Shown: piece after piece, positions 8,522 through 17,417 of the stretch
How the letters are laid out: each line of letters begins with the position of its first letter
Numbering within the stretch: the first letter of the stretch is position 1
Made by a program: the position numbers and the translations under genes
Source of the DNA: Acidobacteriota bacterium
GTDB lineage: Bacteria; Acidobacteriota; Terriglobia; Bryobacterales; Bryobacteraceae
Assembly (NCBI GenBank): GCA_016213775.1
Contig: JACQZR010000078.1
Coordinates: 1 to 37,574 of the forward strand
Direction of reading: 5' to 3'
DNA length: 37,574 bases
Notes under the pieces: model-generated
Seen by the model: only the letters and a program-made list of their open reading frames with translations
Told to the model about the DNA's origin: nothing
Databases searched by the model: none

Positions 8522-8851
8522 ATGACCGTAGCCGAACGCCACAACTGGACTCGCCTCAACCGCCTCCAACTCGGCGAGTATGCCGAGTACCTTGTCAAGA
8601 TGGAGTTCGTCCTCCACGGCTGCGACGTATTCACGAGTGAGGTTGACGATCACGGCATTAACTTCGTTGTCCGCACCCGCGCGGGACGACACTATGACGT
8701 GCAAGTGAAGTCGTATCGCCTCACTGCGTCCAAGACGTCCTACGTCTTCCTTCAAAATTCGAAGTCTCCCATCTCCCCCCAATCGCTGCTGGCCTTGGTC
8801 CAGTTCGTGGATGGCGAAGCGGCGACGCTGTTCCTGTACCGTCGTGCGTGA
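8522..8851 (+). CDS. DUF4365-like / PD-(D/E)XK-fold protein, C-terminally truncated
   Basis: A 109-aa protein. LGEYAEYLVKMEFVLHG, then TSEVDDHGINFVV and YDVQVKSYR, match a family of small nuclease-fold proteins of about 150 aa. Two oddities are visible. The position that is normally Asp in the family's G-I-D-F motif is Asn here (HGINF), and the C-terminal 40 or so residues (usually containing W.LNPNAL and SKPEWG) are missing. Both suggest that any nuclease activity is lost. Downstream of the stop there is about 220 bp of DNA in which I recognise nothing, then a sigma-factor relic. Likely a decaying accessory gene. Confidence 0.6.
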   Translation: MTVAERHNWTRLNRLQLGEYAEYLVKMEFVLHGCDVFTSEVDDHGINFVVRTRAGRHYDVQVKSYRLTASKTSYVFLQNSKSPISPQSLLALVQFVDGEAATLFLYRRA

Positions 8852-9071
8852 ACGCCGCTCCCAACCGGATCCAAGATTCAACGCGCTTCGAGACGAAGCG
8901 AGATTCCAGGAATTGGTGGCAAAGGTCTTCTCCCGTGGCGTACTCCGGTGAGAATTGTGCGCCCTCTGTCGAACCAAGTCAGTGTCGTTCGCTCATTTAC
9001 CCGCGAAAAGACAGTCGCTGTGGCCACGTTCGAATTGTATGGACCGCGTTAGCGTACAAAATCCCGGAATG

Positions 9072-9549
9072 GTCCCTCCTGGCCGAGAAGCCGGAGGTGG
9101 CTGGTTGCTGGCGCCGATGTTGTTGACGGACGCGCGGCGGCGGGCGTGGACTGGGGCGCTTGGGGAGGCGATTCCACTGCACCGGCAGGACCGGGGTTGT
9201 GGGATCGGAGGCAGATTGTGGAGGAGTGGAGTTGGTGAGCGCGGCGATTGCGGCGGTGCATGATGAAGCGGCACCGGCAGAGGAGACGGATTGGGCGCAG
9301 ATACTGGGGCTGTATGACTTGCTGGTGCGGGTGGCGGTGGCGGCGGCGATGGTGCACGGTCCGGACCATGGGCTGCGGCTGGTGGCGGAACTGGAGGGAC
9401 AGTTAAAGGGGAATCACCGGGTGGAGGCGGTGCGGGGGCATTTGCGGGAGATGGCGGGAGACCGGAAGGCGGCAGAGAGGACGGCGAGTTTGCCGGAGCG
9501 GAATTACTTGTTGGGGCAGGTGGCGCGGCTGCGGGAGGGGGAATGCTAG
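9072..9549 (+). pseudogene. Decayed 3' half of an ECF42-type sigma-factor gene
   Basis: This stretch is closely similar in DNA to 4210-4777, the C-terminal extension of the sigma factor. Matching protein segments are EKPEVAG, then EAIPLHRQDRG, DWAQILGLYDLLVRVA, KGNHRVEAVRGHLREMAGD and SLPERNYLLGQ, spread over several frames. Relative to the intact gene it has at least two in-frame deletions (42 bp at a GCGGCG repeat near 9246; 30 bp near 9336) and further indels. The N-terminal half with sigma regions 2 and 4 is absent. It is therefore a non-functional duplicate or the relic of a paralogous locus. Confidence 0.85.
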
Positions 9550-11768
9550 CGGCGGAACAAAACGTCGGACGCGTTGGCGCGGGGCGTGTCGCCGGGAAAA
9601 GTGCCCGGGGTCCAGCGGCGGGCGATCTCGATGTCATCCCTGGCGCGGGACACCAGTTGCGGAATGTCCACGAATCCGACGCGGTTGTAGAGACGGGGCT
9701 GGATGTACTGGGCGGAATACTCGGCGGCGTAGGCCTGCCAGGCTTCCAGGGCCTGCGCGGCGCGCTTGACGGCTTCGGTTTTTTCGGCGGCATTCCCGCT
9801 GCGATCGTAGAGGGCCAGTGCGGCGGCGGAACGGATTTTTGCGGCGTAGTAGCGGGCCAGGTGGGCCATTGCGCGGATGTCGTTCAAGGTGTGGCGCAGT
9901 TCGCCCTCGCCCGGGGCGATCGCCTGAGCGCCGGCCAGCGCCTCCTGCCCGCTCCCATCGAGCGTGTCGGCGATCTCCAGCGGAGTGACGCCATTCATTG
10001 CCTCTCCGGCGAGCTTTTTCTTTCGCCATTCGAGGATTGAGAGGACGTTGGAGCCGGGCATGGACTGGCCCTCGACGAAATCCCGCACTGTGTAGAAACC
10101 GCGGTGGCGCGGGTGGCTGAGACACGCTTCGGGGAACCAGCGCAAATCGATGTCCCCCCAGAAGAAGCGCGTGATGAGAGGAAACACTTGCGATGCGCTG
10201 GCCCATGCTCGTGTGAGGCGGGCGGCGTCAACGCCAGGGAACCGCGCGCCGGCGATGCGGGTGAAATGCTCGTCGGGCAACGAGGGATCATAACTCAGCC
10301 GGCCCCAAAGCAGGAAGGAATACCATTGCTTGCCGATGACGGTTTGGCGCGGGCGCATTGGATCCTTGGAAAGGAACTCGCGGCCCCAGACGTAACCGTC
10401 GGGACCCATGTAGAAGCCCGCAACCTTATCAGCGGCGGGGATGGCACGGATGTAGGCGCGCGCGTAAGCCGGATCGCCCCAGCGGAAACTGTAGACATCG
10501 TCGTTGCGCACGGTAAGCCAGGTGCGCTTTCCGGACGGCAATGCCTGCAGCAGATCCTTGATGTAAGGCGGATTAGGGATGGAATACATGTGCGCAACCG
10601 AGTATTTGAAGCTCAGATCGAAGGGGCCAGGATAGTCGCGGAACTCGCGGAAGATGGCGTCCTGCCCGGTCTGGTGATAGCGGTGGATGAGGGTCAACCG
10701 GCGGCCAGGTTGGAGCTTGAGGGCGTCGCGTATGCCCTCGCCGTAGGTCCTCCAGAGCCACTTCTCTTTGCCGAACTCGTCGTTGCGCTCGGCCATCTGC
10801 TCCCCCGCCGTGATGCCGATGCCCGCCAGCAGCGGATAGGTGAGAACAGTTTCTCGAACGCTGGCGCGGAAGTATTCGATGGTTCGGGGATTGGTCTGGT
10901 CCTTCGTGATCCCATGTTTGCCTTCGGCGCCGAAGGTGAAGATATTCCACGTCATGAGGTAGACGGCGATGCCGCGGTGGTGGGCATACTGCATGACGTC
11001 GCGCCAGAAACGGATCTTATCCTCGATGGTCATGGTGCGCACGGTTTCGACGTCGCGCAGCAGTTCGGGACGCACCATGTCACTGCCGGTGTGGGTATAG
11101 GTTTCGTCGAGCGGGACGCGCGTGCGCTGCACATCGCGCAGTGCCACGTCGGGGAACTCGGGCACCTTGACCATCGAAGGGAACGGATGGAGGCTCCAGA
11201 GCGAGAGCACGTTGTAGCGATGCCGGGCGAGATCGTCGAGGAACTCCCGCCAGAAGTCGAAACTCCACATCTCGGGGATATTGGCTTGGGCGGCGGTGGA
11301 GTTGTCGGAATAGGTAGGAGTGCGGACATCGAGCGGGAGGTTGAACTTGATGCCGCGCTGGGCGATGTGTGGCTGGTGGACGGAATCGGGGAGGGTGCCA
11401 AGGGTGCCGAGGCGGAGGGCTTCCGCAAGATCGAGTCCGCCGTACATGGCGCCGGTGTCATCGGCGGCGAATACGGCAATCCCCTTGGCGCCACGGCGAA
11501 TGGCGTAGGACTGGGGGACTGTGAGGGCAGGCGCGTTCAGGCCGAGCGCGGCGGCGAGGCGTTGGTTCTGCGCGCCGCCCACACCGATGGCCAGGCACGG
11601 GGAACAACCCACGCGACCGGCATCGGCGAGCGGAAACTCCCGCACGGCCCGGTGCGCGGCACGCGAGATCTCGGCGCCGGCGAATGCGATTTGTGGACGT
11701 GAGGAATCCGAGAAGAGCGCAGGGTCAGCCTGCGCTGGGAGTGCCGCGGCGAGGAGCAGGAGAAGCAT
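9546..11768 (-). CDS. Secreted glycoside-hydrolase-like protein (GH67/GH20-type N-terminal and TIM-barrel-like core)
   Basis: A 740-aa protein from ATG 11768. The open frame goes further upstream, but MLLLLLAAALPAQA is a clear signal peptide, so this start is chosen. The first 150 residues resemble the N-terminal domain of alpha-glucuronidases and hexosaminidases (GIAVFAADDTGAMYGGLDLAEAL). A barrel-like region follows with RGIKFNLPLDVRTP, HRYNVLSLWSLHPFP and YLMTWNIF, and then GIGITAGEQM, where the Glu is a candidate catalytic residue. A helical C-terminal region follows. Polysaccharide breakdown in the periplasm or outside the cell is likely; the exact family and substrate cannot be set by eye. 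It is divergent from the TonB receptor at 11832, so the pair may import and process one substrate. A TACAAT box lies at 11785-11780 on this strand. Confidence 0.65.
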   Translation of the reverse strand: MLLLLLAAALPAQADPALFSDSSRPQIAFAGAEISRAAHRAVREFPLADAGRVGCSPCLAIGVGGAQNQRLAAALGLNAPALTVPQSYAIRRGAKGIAVFAADDTGAMYGGLDLAEALRLGTLGTLPDSVHQPHIAQRGIKFNLPLDVRTPTYSDNSTAAQANIPEMWSFDFWREFLDDLARHRYNVLSLWSLHPFPSMVKVPEFPDVALRDVQRTRVPLDETYTHTGSDMVRPELLRDVETVRTMTIEDKIRFWRDVMQYAHHRGIAVYLMTWNIFTFGAEGKHGITKDQTNPRTIEYFRASVRETVLTYPLLAGIGITAGEQMAERNDEFGKEKWLWRTYGEGIRDALKLQPGRRLTLIHRYHQTGQDAIFREFRDYPGPFDLSFKYSVAHMYSIPNPPYIKDLLQALPSGKRTWLTVRNDDVYSFRWGDPAYARAYIRAIPAADKVAGFYMGPDGYVWGREFLSKDPMRPRQTVIGKQWYSFLLWGRLSYDPSLPDEHFTRIAGARFPGVDAARLTRAWASASQVFPLITRFFWGDIDLRWFPEACLSHPRHRGFYTVRDFVEGQSMPGSNVLSILEWRKKKLAGEAMNGVTPLEIADTLDGSGQEALAGAQAIAPGEGELRHTLNDIRAMAHLARYYAAKIRSAAALALYDRSGNAAEKTEAVKRAAQALEAWQAYAAEYSAQYIQPRLYNRVGFVDIPQLVSRARDDIEIARRWTPGTFPGDTPRANASDVLFRR

Positions 11769-11831
11769 GGCGTTTCTTGATTGTATGTGAGCGGGATTGC
11801 GCGCTGTGCACCACCGTGATACATAGGATGG

Positions 11832-14800
11832 ATGTTTCGCACCTTGTTGCTGGGAACCCTTCTCACTCTGCCCCTGGGCGCGCAGATGTCCACTGGCACC
11901 ATCTCCGGCTCCGTAACTGATCCTTCCGGAGCTGCAATTGCGGGCGCGCATGTGACATTGCGCCATCTCGCCACGGCGGAGGCGCGCGAAGCCGCGACCT
12001 CGGAACGAGGCGAGTTCAGCGTGGCCTTTCTACGTGTCGGCGATTACGCGGTTGCGGTGACGAAAGATGGTTTCAAAACGAAAACTATCTCGCCAATCAC
12101 GGTGCGGGTGGACCAGACGGTGCCGCTGAACGTCGGCCTTGAGGTGGGCGCGGTAGCCGAATCGGTGGAAGTGACGGCTTCGACTCCGTTGCTCGATTCC
12201 GTTACCTCGTCGCTTGGGCAGGTGATCGAAAACAAGAAGATTGTCGACCTGCCCCTGAATGGCCGGAATGCATTCGCCCTCGGCCTGCTGGCGGGCAATA
12301 CGGTGCCGGTTTCGGGGATGGGGACGAATCTGCCGTTCGTGGCCGGGGGCGGGCGGTACTCTACCAACGACGTGATGCTGGACGGGATCGACAACAACAC
12401 TTCCGTCAACTCAAACAGCATCGGACGCAACGGGATCAACTACACGCCGAGTGTCGACGCCGTGCAGGAGTTCAAGGTGAAGACGAACAACTACAGCGCG
12501 GAGTTTGGCCGCTCGGCGGGCGCAGTTGTCGCGGCCACGATCAAGAGCGGGGGCAACGAGTTTCACGCGAGCGCGTGGAATTTTCTGCGAAACGAAAAGA
12601 TGGACGCCAATAACTTTTTCTCGAACGCGGGCGGAGTGTCGAGGCGGCCGTTCAAGCAGAATCAATTCGGGTTCACGCTCGGCGGGCCGGTATGGCTGCC
12701 GAAGCTGTATCAGGGCCGGAACCGGACTTTTTTCTTCGCGGATTTCGAAGGGCTGCGGCGGCGCACCTCGGCGAGCTCCAATATTCTGGACATCCCGCCG
12801 CCGGACTACCGGCAGGGCAACTTCTTGCGGTACCGGGCGCCGATCTACGATGCGCGGGCGAGACGCCTGAACGCGGCGGGCCAGGTGGTGTCGACGCCGC
12901 TGCCGAACAACACTTTGCCCCAGTCGTACCTGCATCCGGGCGCGGTTGCGACACTGGGGCTGTTGCCAGCGCCGAATTTTGGAAGCGCGGTGGCAGACTC
13001 GCGCAACTTCCTGCGGCTGGCATCGAATCCATTCGACAACAACCAGTTCGACACAAAGATCGACCAGCGCTTCGGGGATCGCAACTCGCTCTTCGGGCGC
13101 CTGTCGCGAAGTCGCGCCACGGACCCGAATCCGGGCAACTTCGACGGGTTTGTGGGGGGCGGTGGCACGAACGTGCGTGAGGCCTGGAACGCCGCGATTG
13201 GCGACACGCATCTGCTGACGACGTCAATAGTGAACGAGTTTCGCGCCGGCTACACGCGCCAGAACGGGACTTTTGACGGACTGGGTCCGACCGGGGCGGG
13301 GTTCGCCCGGCAGAACAACATTGCGTTGTTTCCGTTCCCGGTGCAGAGCTTCCCCGGGATAGCCTTTAACTTCTCGGGTCTGATCAATACGCAGAGCCAG
13401 TTTACGGGGATAGGCGGAGGGGACCCGAACATCAACATCGAGAACACGTATCAGCTCTCCGACAACCTGTCGGTGACGCGAGGGAAGCACGCCATGAAGG
13501 CAGGCATCGACGCGCGGCGGTACCTGTACGATGTCATTCGCGGGGGCGGCCAACTGATCTTCGGGTCCATATTCAGCTCGTCGACGGACTCGCCGAATTC
13601 CGGGGCGCCGCTGGCGGATTTTCTGATGGGCTTTCCGTCGAGCTCGCAGGGCGCGCAATTGCTCGACTGGTCGCGGCAGCGGGACGTTTACGTGGGCACC
13701 TACTTCCAGGACGATTGGAAAGTAAGCTCGCGACTGACGCTGAATCTCGGGTTTCGTTACGAACTGTACACACAGCCGATCGACCTGCGCGATCGTGGAG
13801 GCTTGTTCGATCCGCGCAGCGGCCGAATCGCGCTTCCGGGCAAGGACGGATTCACACGCGCGATTGTCAATGGCGATCACAACAACTTCGCGCCGCGCTT
13901 CGGCCTGGCCTACAGTGTGTCGCCCAAGCTGACCATCCGGTCCGGGATCGGCGTCTTCTTCGCCCGGCGCGAGCAGAATCAGGAAGTGACGCAGTTCGGC
14001 GGGAATATACCGAACACCCCGAACCTCGTGTTTCCGCCGGTGAGCGCGAGCGGTACAGTGACGCCGCCGTTGACCCTCTCCACGCCGCTGACTGTGCTGC
14101 CGAGCGACCCGACGCTTTCCAACTTCACGCCGCAACGGCCGCTGGCCACCTTGATCCGGACTTCGGACATCACCAATAGCGTCAATCCCTACACGTATCA
14201 GTGGAACTTCGGGGTGCAGTACGAGGCGGCGCGTAATATGGTGTTGGAAGCGGCGTACTCCGGTTTGAAGGCGGACCGCCTGGTGAGCCGCGTGAATCTG
14301 AATCAGATTCCCTGGGACGCGGCGATGGCCGGGCGCAATCTGCAGATCCATCGTTTGTTTCCGAACATCAACAATGCCGTGGGGTTGGATTCGGCTGTGG
14401 GCCGCAACACGTATCATTCAATGTTGCTGCGGGTGGAAAAGCGCCTGAGCGCGGGAGTGAACCTGCTGGCGAATTACACATGGTCGAAGAATCTGGAGAT
14501 CAATGGAACAGGGGGATCGAGTTCGTACGCGCAGAACGGCGGCACCACTTTCCCGGTGGACTCGTGGAATCAGAAGAACGAGAAAGCCAACGGATCGCTC
14601 GATGTTCCGCACGTGTTCGTGTTGAGCTCCGGGTATGAGCTGCCCTTTGGTCCGGGGAAGATGTGGCTCACGCAGAAAGGCGTCGCGGGAGTTCTGCTGG
14701 GTGGCTGGCAGGTGAATGGCATCTTCTTCCGCCGCAGCGGATTCACCACCGACATCCGCACCACGCGCATTCCGGCGGCGAACCAGTTGTTCGCGACTAT

Positions 14801-15191
14801 CAACGTGCCGGACCGTGTGTCCGGACAGTCACTCACTGTTTCGAATCCGGGTGTGGATCAGTGGTTCAATCCGGCGGCATTCGCGTTGCCGGGCACGGCC
14901 ACGAGCGCGACGGGTGTCAGCCTCACCCGTTTCGGGAACTCGCAGCGGCGAGTAGGCCGGGGACCGGGTCAGAGCAATCTCGATTTTTCGTTATTCAAGA
15001 ACTTCAAGGTGGGGGAGAGGGCGAAGATTCAGTTCCGCGCCGAGGCTTTCAATCTGTCCAATACGCCGACGTTCTTCCTTCCCGGGGCAACCTCGACGGC
15101 GTTGACGATCGGGAATGCGAATTTTGGAAGACTGACGAGCTCGTCGGCGACGGGGCGGCAGTTGCAGATGGGTCTGAAGATCCTATTTTAG
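11832..15191 (+). CDS. TonB-dependent outer-membrane receptor, Oar-like with carboxypeptidase-regulatory domain
   Basis: A 1119-aa protein with a signal peptide (MFRTLLLGTLLTLPLGA). Residues about 22-105 form a carboxypeptidase-regulatory-like beta domain (GTISGSVTDPSGAAIAGAHV). A plug region follows (VIENKKIVDLPLNGRN, VMLDGIDNNT) and then a very long beta-barrel ending in Phe (LQMGLKILF), the usual outer-membrane C-terminus. This architecture is expanded in Acidobacteria and is thought to import oligosaccharides or other large nutrients. The divergent glycoside-hydrolase-like gene supports a glycan substrate, by inference. TACATA at 11820-11825 is 6 nt before the ATG. Confidence 0.92.
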   Translation: MFRTLLLGTLLTLPLGAQMSTGTISGSVTDPSGAAIAGAHVTLRHLATAEAREAATSERGEFSVAFLRVGDYAVAVTKDGFKTKTISPITVRVDQTVPLNVGLEVGAVAESVEVTASTPLLDSVTSSLGQVIENKKIVDLPLNGRNAFALGLLAGNTVPVSGMGTNLPFVAGGGRYSTNDVMLDGIDNNTSVNSNSIGRNGINYTPSVDAVQEFKVKTNNYSAEFGRSAGAVVAATIKSGGNEFHASAWNFLRNEKMDANNFFSNAGGVSRRPFKQNQFGFTLGGPVWLPKLYQGRNRTFFFADFEGLRRRTSASSNILDIPPPDYRQGNFLRYRAPIYDARARRLNAAGQVVSTPLPNNTLPQSYLHPGAVATLGLLPAPNFGSAVADSRNFLRLASNPFDNNQFDTKIDQRFGDRNSLFGRLSRSRATDPNPGNFDGFVGGGGTNVREAWNAAIGDTHLLTTSIVNEFRAGYTRQNGTFDGLGPTGAGFARQNNIALFPFPVQSFPGIAFNFSGLINTQSQFTGIGGGDPNINIENTYQLSDNLSVTRGKHAMKAGIDARRYLYDVIRGGGQLIFGSIFSSSTDSPNSGAPLADFLMGFPSSSQGAQLLDWSRQRDVYVGTYFQDDWKVSSRLTLNLGFRYELYTQPIDLRDRGGLFDPRSGRIALPGKDGFTRAIVNGDHNNFAPRFGLAYSVSPKLTIRSGIGVFFARREQNQEVTQFGGNIPNTPNLVFPPVSASGTVTPPLTLSTPLTVLPSDPTLSNFTPQRPLATLIRTSDITNSVNPYTYQWNFGVQYEAARNMVLEAAYSGLKADRLVSRVNLNQIPWDAAMAGRNLQIHRLFPNINNAVGLDSAVGRNTYHSMLLRVEKRLSAGVNLLANYTWSKNLEINGTGGSSSYAQNGGTTFPVDSWNQKNEKANGSLDVPHVFVLSSGYELPFGPGKMWLTQKGVAGVLLGGWQVNGIFFRRSGFTTDIRTTRIPAANQLFATINVPDRVSGQSLTVSNPGVDQWFNPAAFALPGTATSATGVSLTRFGNSQRRVGRGPGQSNLDFSLFKNFKVGERAKIQFRAEAFNLSNTPTFFLPGATSTALTIGNANFGRLTSSSATGRQLQMGLKILF

Positions 15192-15203
15192 AGCGGACCG
15201 ACG

Positions 15204-15250
15204 GTGATGCACGATGCATCAGATGGTGATGCATAAGCATCTGATAGACT
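15204..15250 (+). promoter_or_regulatory. vapBC promoter/operator with direct and inverted repeats
   Basis: GTGATGCA occurs at 15204-15211 and 15226-15233, spaced 22 bp (two helical turns). A perfect 8-bp inverted repeat, ATCAGATG at 15218-15225 and CATCTGAT at 15238-15245, overlaps it. The block ends in a -10-like TAGACT (15245-15250) 7 nt before the GTG start of vapB. This is where a VapB/VapBC autorepressor would bind. Confidence 0.6.
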
Positions 15251-15257
15251 CGAGATT

Positions 15258-15533
15258 GTGAGAACGACGATTTCCATTGACGATCCGTTGCTGAACGCTG
15301 CCAAGCAACGTGCTTTGGAGCGGGGCGTTACCTTGGGTGGGATTGTGGAGGACGCGTTGCGTGTCTATTTCGCAACCACTGACGCGGCGGTCGCGCGACC
15401 ATTCCGGCTGCACACGGTGAGTGGCCGGCTGGTGAACCGCAACGTGGATCTGGATCGCACTTCGGCGCTTGTCACGCAGGACGACGAGCAGGCCTATTCC
15501 AAGGCGTATGCCAAGACCAAGCGGCGGCGCTGA
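15258..15533 (+). CDS. vapB: VapB-family ribbon-helix-helix antitoxin
   Basis: A 91-aa protein with a GTG start. The N-terminus MRTTISIDDPLLNAAKQRAL with GVTLGGIVEDALR is a ribbon-helix-helix DNA-binding domain (residues about 2-42). The C-terminal half is a polar, probably disordered toxin-binding tail ending KRRR. It overlaps the vapC start by 1 bp (TGATG). It should neutralise the VapC RNase and repress the operon through the repeats just upstream. The pair appears intact and is the best preserved PIN system in the window. Confidence 0.87.
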   Translation: MRTTISIDDPLLNAAKQRALERGVTLGGIVEDALRVYFATTDAAVARPFRLHTVSGRLVNRNVDLDRTSALVTQDDEQAYSKAYAKTKRRR

Positions 15534-15958
15534 TGCTGATGCCGGATGTGAATATTCTGGTTTACGCGCATCGAACGGAATCGGTGGAGCATCGACGGTA
15601 CGCGGAGTGGTTGAAGAATCTGGCGACCGGGAATGAGCCGTTCGCGTTGTCCGAACCGGTGATGCATGGGTTTTTGCGAATCGTGACGAATCAACGGATT
15701 TTCGATCCTCCGACGAGGATGGAGGATGGGCTCCGGTTCCTGAAGGCGTTGACGGCGCGGCCGCGGTGCGTGGTTCTGCGGGCGGGGCCGGAGAACTGGC
15801 GTATCTTTCAGCAATTGTGCGCGCTGGGCGGGATTCGAGGGAAGTTGGTTGCGGATGCGGCGCATGCGGCGGTGGCGATCGAGTATGGGTGCGAGTGGGT
15901 ATCGGCGGACACGGATTTTGAACGATTCGCGCCGATGCTGCGGTGGAGGCACTTGTAG
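15533..15958 (+). CDS. vapC: VapC-family PIN-domain ribonuclease toxin
   Basis: A 141-aa PIN protein of normal family length. The acidic catalytic residues are visible: D5 (MPDVNILVYA), E41 (LSEPVMHGF), D108 (VADAAHAA) and D126/D128 (SADTDFERF). The ATG overlaps the antitoxin stop. VapC toxins cut tRNA or rRNA at specific sites when the antitoxin is degraded; the target cannot be read from sequence. No frame disruption is seen. Its 3' end is 16 bp from the convergent beta-helix gene. Confidence 0.9.
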   Translation: MLMPDVNILVYAHRTESVEHRRYAEWLKNLATGNEPFALSEPVMHGFLRIVTNQRIFDPPTRMEDGLRFLKALTARPRCVVLRAGPENWRIFQQLCALGGIRGKLVADAAHAAVAIEYGCEWVSADTDFERFAPMLRWRHL

Positions 15959-15974
15959 CGAGACGCGCCTCAGA

Positions 15975-17312
15975 TCAGCGTTTGCCCAGGTCCACGATAT
16001 TTGTGGAGAAGCCGTCGATGCGGTTTTCCGCCAGTTGGATGTTCTTGGCTTCCTTACTGATGCGAACGCCAACGCGGGCGGCGGGTAGGCGCGTTTCGAG
16101 GAGCACGTTTTTCGTGAGAACCACGGCCTCGGTGACACCTTCGATATCGACGGCGACGCCGGTTTCGGCGCCGCTATCGACGACGCGGTTGGCTTCGATG
16201 CGATTGCGGCTCGGCGAGAACGTGGGACCGTGCTCCTGCCGGAGGAAGATGCCGGTCTTTCCACTCCGCAGGACTTCGTTATTGCGAACCACGTTATCGG
16301 TGTCGTTGTGGCCGATGGACACGCCGAAGCGTTTGTTATCGGCCATAGTGTTCCTTTCCACCAGACCCCATTTGACGCCCCAACAGAAGAAGAATCCGAT
16401 GTCGTTGCGGTGTAGCTCGCAGCCGGTGACGACGGTCCGTTGGGAGCCGGAGCCGGGATGGAGGCCGTAGCCGGCATTGTCGTGACTGCGGCAGTTTTCC
16501 ACGCGCACATCGTGGCATACCTGCCAGCTAATGCCGTCGCCGTTGAAGTTGCGCGCGATGACGTTGCGCATGTGGATGCGGTTGCTTTCGCGCAGGAAGA
16601 TGCAGCCGACGTAGTTCCCATTGAGGAACTCGTTCTGATTGCGGTTGCCATCGAGGCAGATGTTTTCGACGGCGGCGTCGGCGATGCGATTGCCTTCAAA
16701 TAGAGAGAAGAGCCTGGCCGCGGTAGCGCCTTCTTTGGTCCAGAAATTCTCTACCAGCATTTCGTTGAGCTTGAAGCGGTTGCCGCTACGGGCGATCAGA
16801 GTGCGCTTGAAGGTATCGAAACTGCCGTTGTTGGGGTTCTTGGTGCGGAGGACGATGCCGTCGCCCACCTGGAAGCCGGAAGCATCGGTGAGGGTGACTT
16901 CGCGGTCGTACCAATCGGAGTTTTCGGCGAGGGCGGTCTTGATGGAAGGCTCCTTGATGCAGACGGAATCCTCGCCGCTTCCGATGACACGGGTGCCGGT
17001 GCGCAGTTGGACGGCGTTGCGGAAGCGGTAGGTCCCGGGGAGGATTTCTACGGTGCCACCCCCGAGCCCGGCGACGTAGTCGACGGCGGCCTGGATGACG
17101 CGGTGATCGGAGCCTACGAGGTCGGCCTTTTGGGGACCGACGGTGATCTTGAGGCGCTGCTGCCAGTCGGGTTCGACGGCATCGCCGAAGGTGGCGCGCG
17201 GCCGGGTGACTGGCGGGGGTTGCGGGGGCGTGTCGGCTGCCGGGAGCAGGGCGGCTGCCTGGGGCAGAGCGGCACTGAGCGTGGTTGCGGAGAGGAACTT
17301 GCGCCGGTTCAT
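15975..17312 (-). CDS. Exported right-handed beta-helix (pectate-lyase-like/NosD-type) protein
   Basis: A 445-aa protein. The N-terminus MNRRKFLSATTLSAALPQAA is a Tat-type signal (RRKFL then a hydrophobic stretch). After a Pro-rich linker, DHRVIQAAVDYVAGLGGGTVEILPG is the typical entry turn of pectate-lyase-like beta-helices. The rest has many short turns rich in N-x-I/V and G (GNYVGCIFLRESNRIHMRNV, RNFNGDGISW), the parallel beta-helix repeat. Such proteins are polysaccharide lyases, epimerases or structural; no catalytic triad can be assigned here. GGAGG lies 9 nt before the ATG. It is convergent with vapC and divergent from brnT. Confidence 0.85.
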   Translation of the reverse strand: MNRRKFLSATTLSAALPQAAALLPAADTPPQPPPVTRPRATFGDAVEPDWQQRLKITVGPQKADLVGSDHRVIQAAVDYVAGLGGGTVEILPGTYRFRNAVQLRTGTRVIGSGEDSVCIKEPSIKTALAENSDWYDREVTLTDASGFQVGDGIVLRTKNPNNGSFDTFKRTLIARSGNRFKLNEMLVENFWTKEGATAARLFSLFEGNRIADAAVENICLDGNRNQNEFLNGNYVGCIFLRESNRIHMRNVIARNFNGDGISWQVCHDVRVENCRSHDNAGYGLHPGSGSQRTVVTGCELHRNDIGFFFCWGVKWGLVERNTMADNKRFGVSIGHNDTDNVVRNNEVLRSGKTGIFLRQEHGPTFSPSRNRIEANRVVDSGAETGVAVDIEGVTEAVVLTKNVLLETRLPAARVGVRISKEAKNIQLAENRIDGFSTNIVDLGKR

Positions 17313-17345
17313 GAGAAAGAACCTCCAGGGGATAAGGATGCATCT

Positions 17346-17411
17346 ATGGTATATCGCTTTGTTCCCGTGGTTCTGTGTGCCAGACGCACTCGCATGGTAT
17401 AAGGGTTATAT
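17346..17411 (+). promoter_or_regulatory. brnTA promoter with repeated ATGGTATA
   Basis: ATGGTATA occurs at 17346-17353 and 17394-17401. The same GTGGTATA core is doubled at the other brnT start (24861-24843, minus strand), so it is a candidate BrnA operator. TTATAT at 17406-17411 lies 6 nt before the brnT ATG and is the probable -10. Confidence 0.55.
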
Positions 17412-17417
17412 CAACCG

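Noticed and set aside
10104-11702. A 532-codon plus-strand open frame opposite the glycoside-hydrolase-like gene
   Set aside because: It is antisense to a protein with a signal peptide and family motifs, and its own translation has no domain features. High GC produces long empty antisense frames here.
13224-14417. A 397-codon minus-strand frame inside the TonB receptor gene
   Set aside because: Antisense shadow of the beta-barrel coding sequence; Arg/His/Val-rich with no family signal.
15494-16699. A 401-codon minus-strand frame across vapC and the beta-helix gene
   Set aside because: Low-complexity Ser/Ala/Thr and Arg/His translation; both real genes in the region have clear family motifs in other frames.
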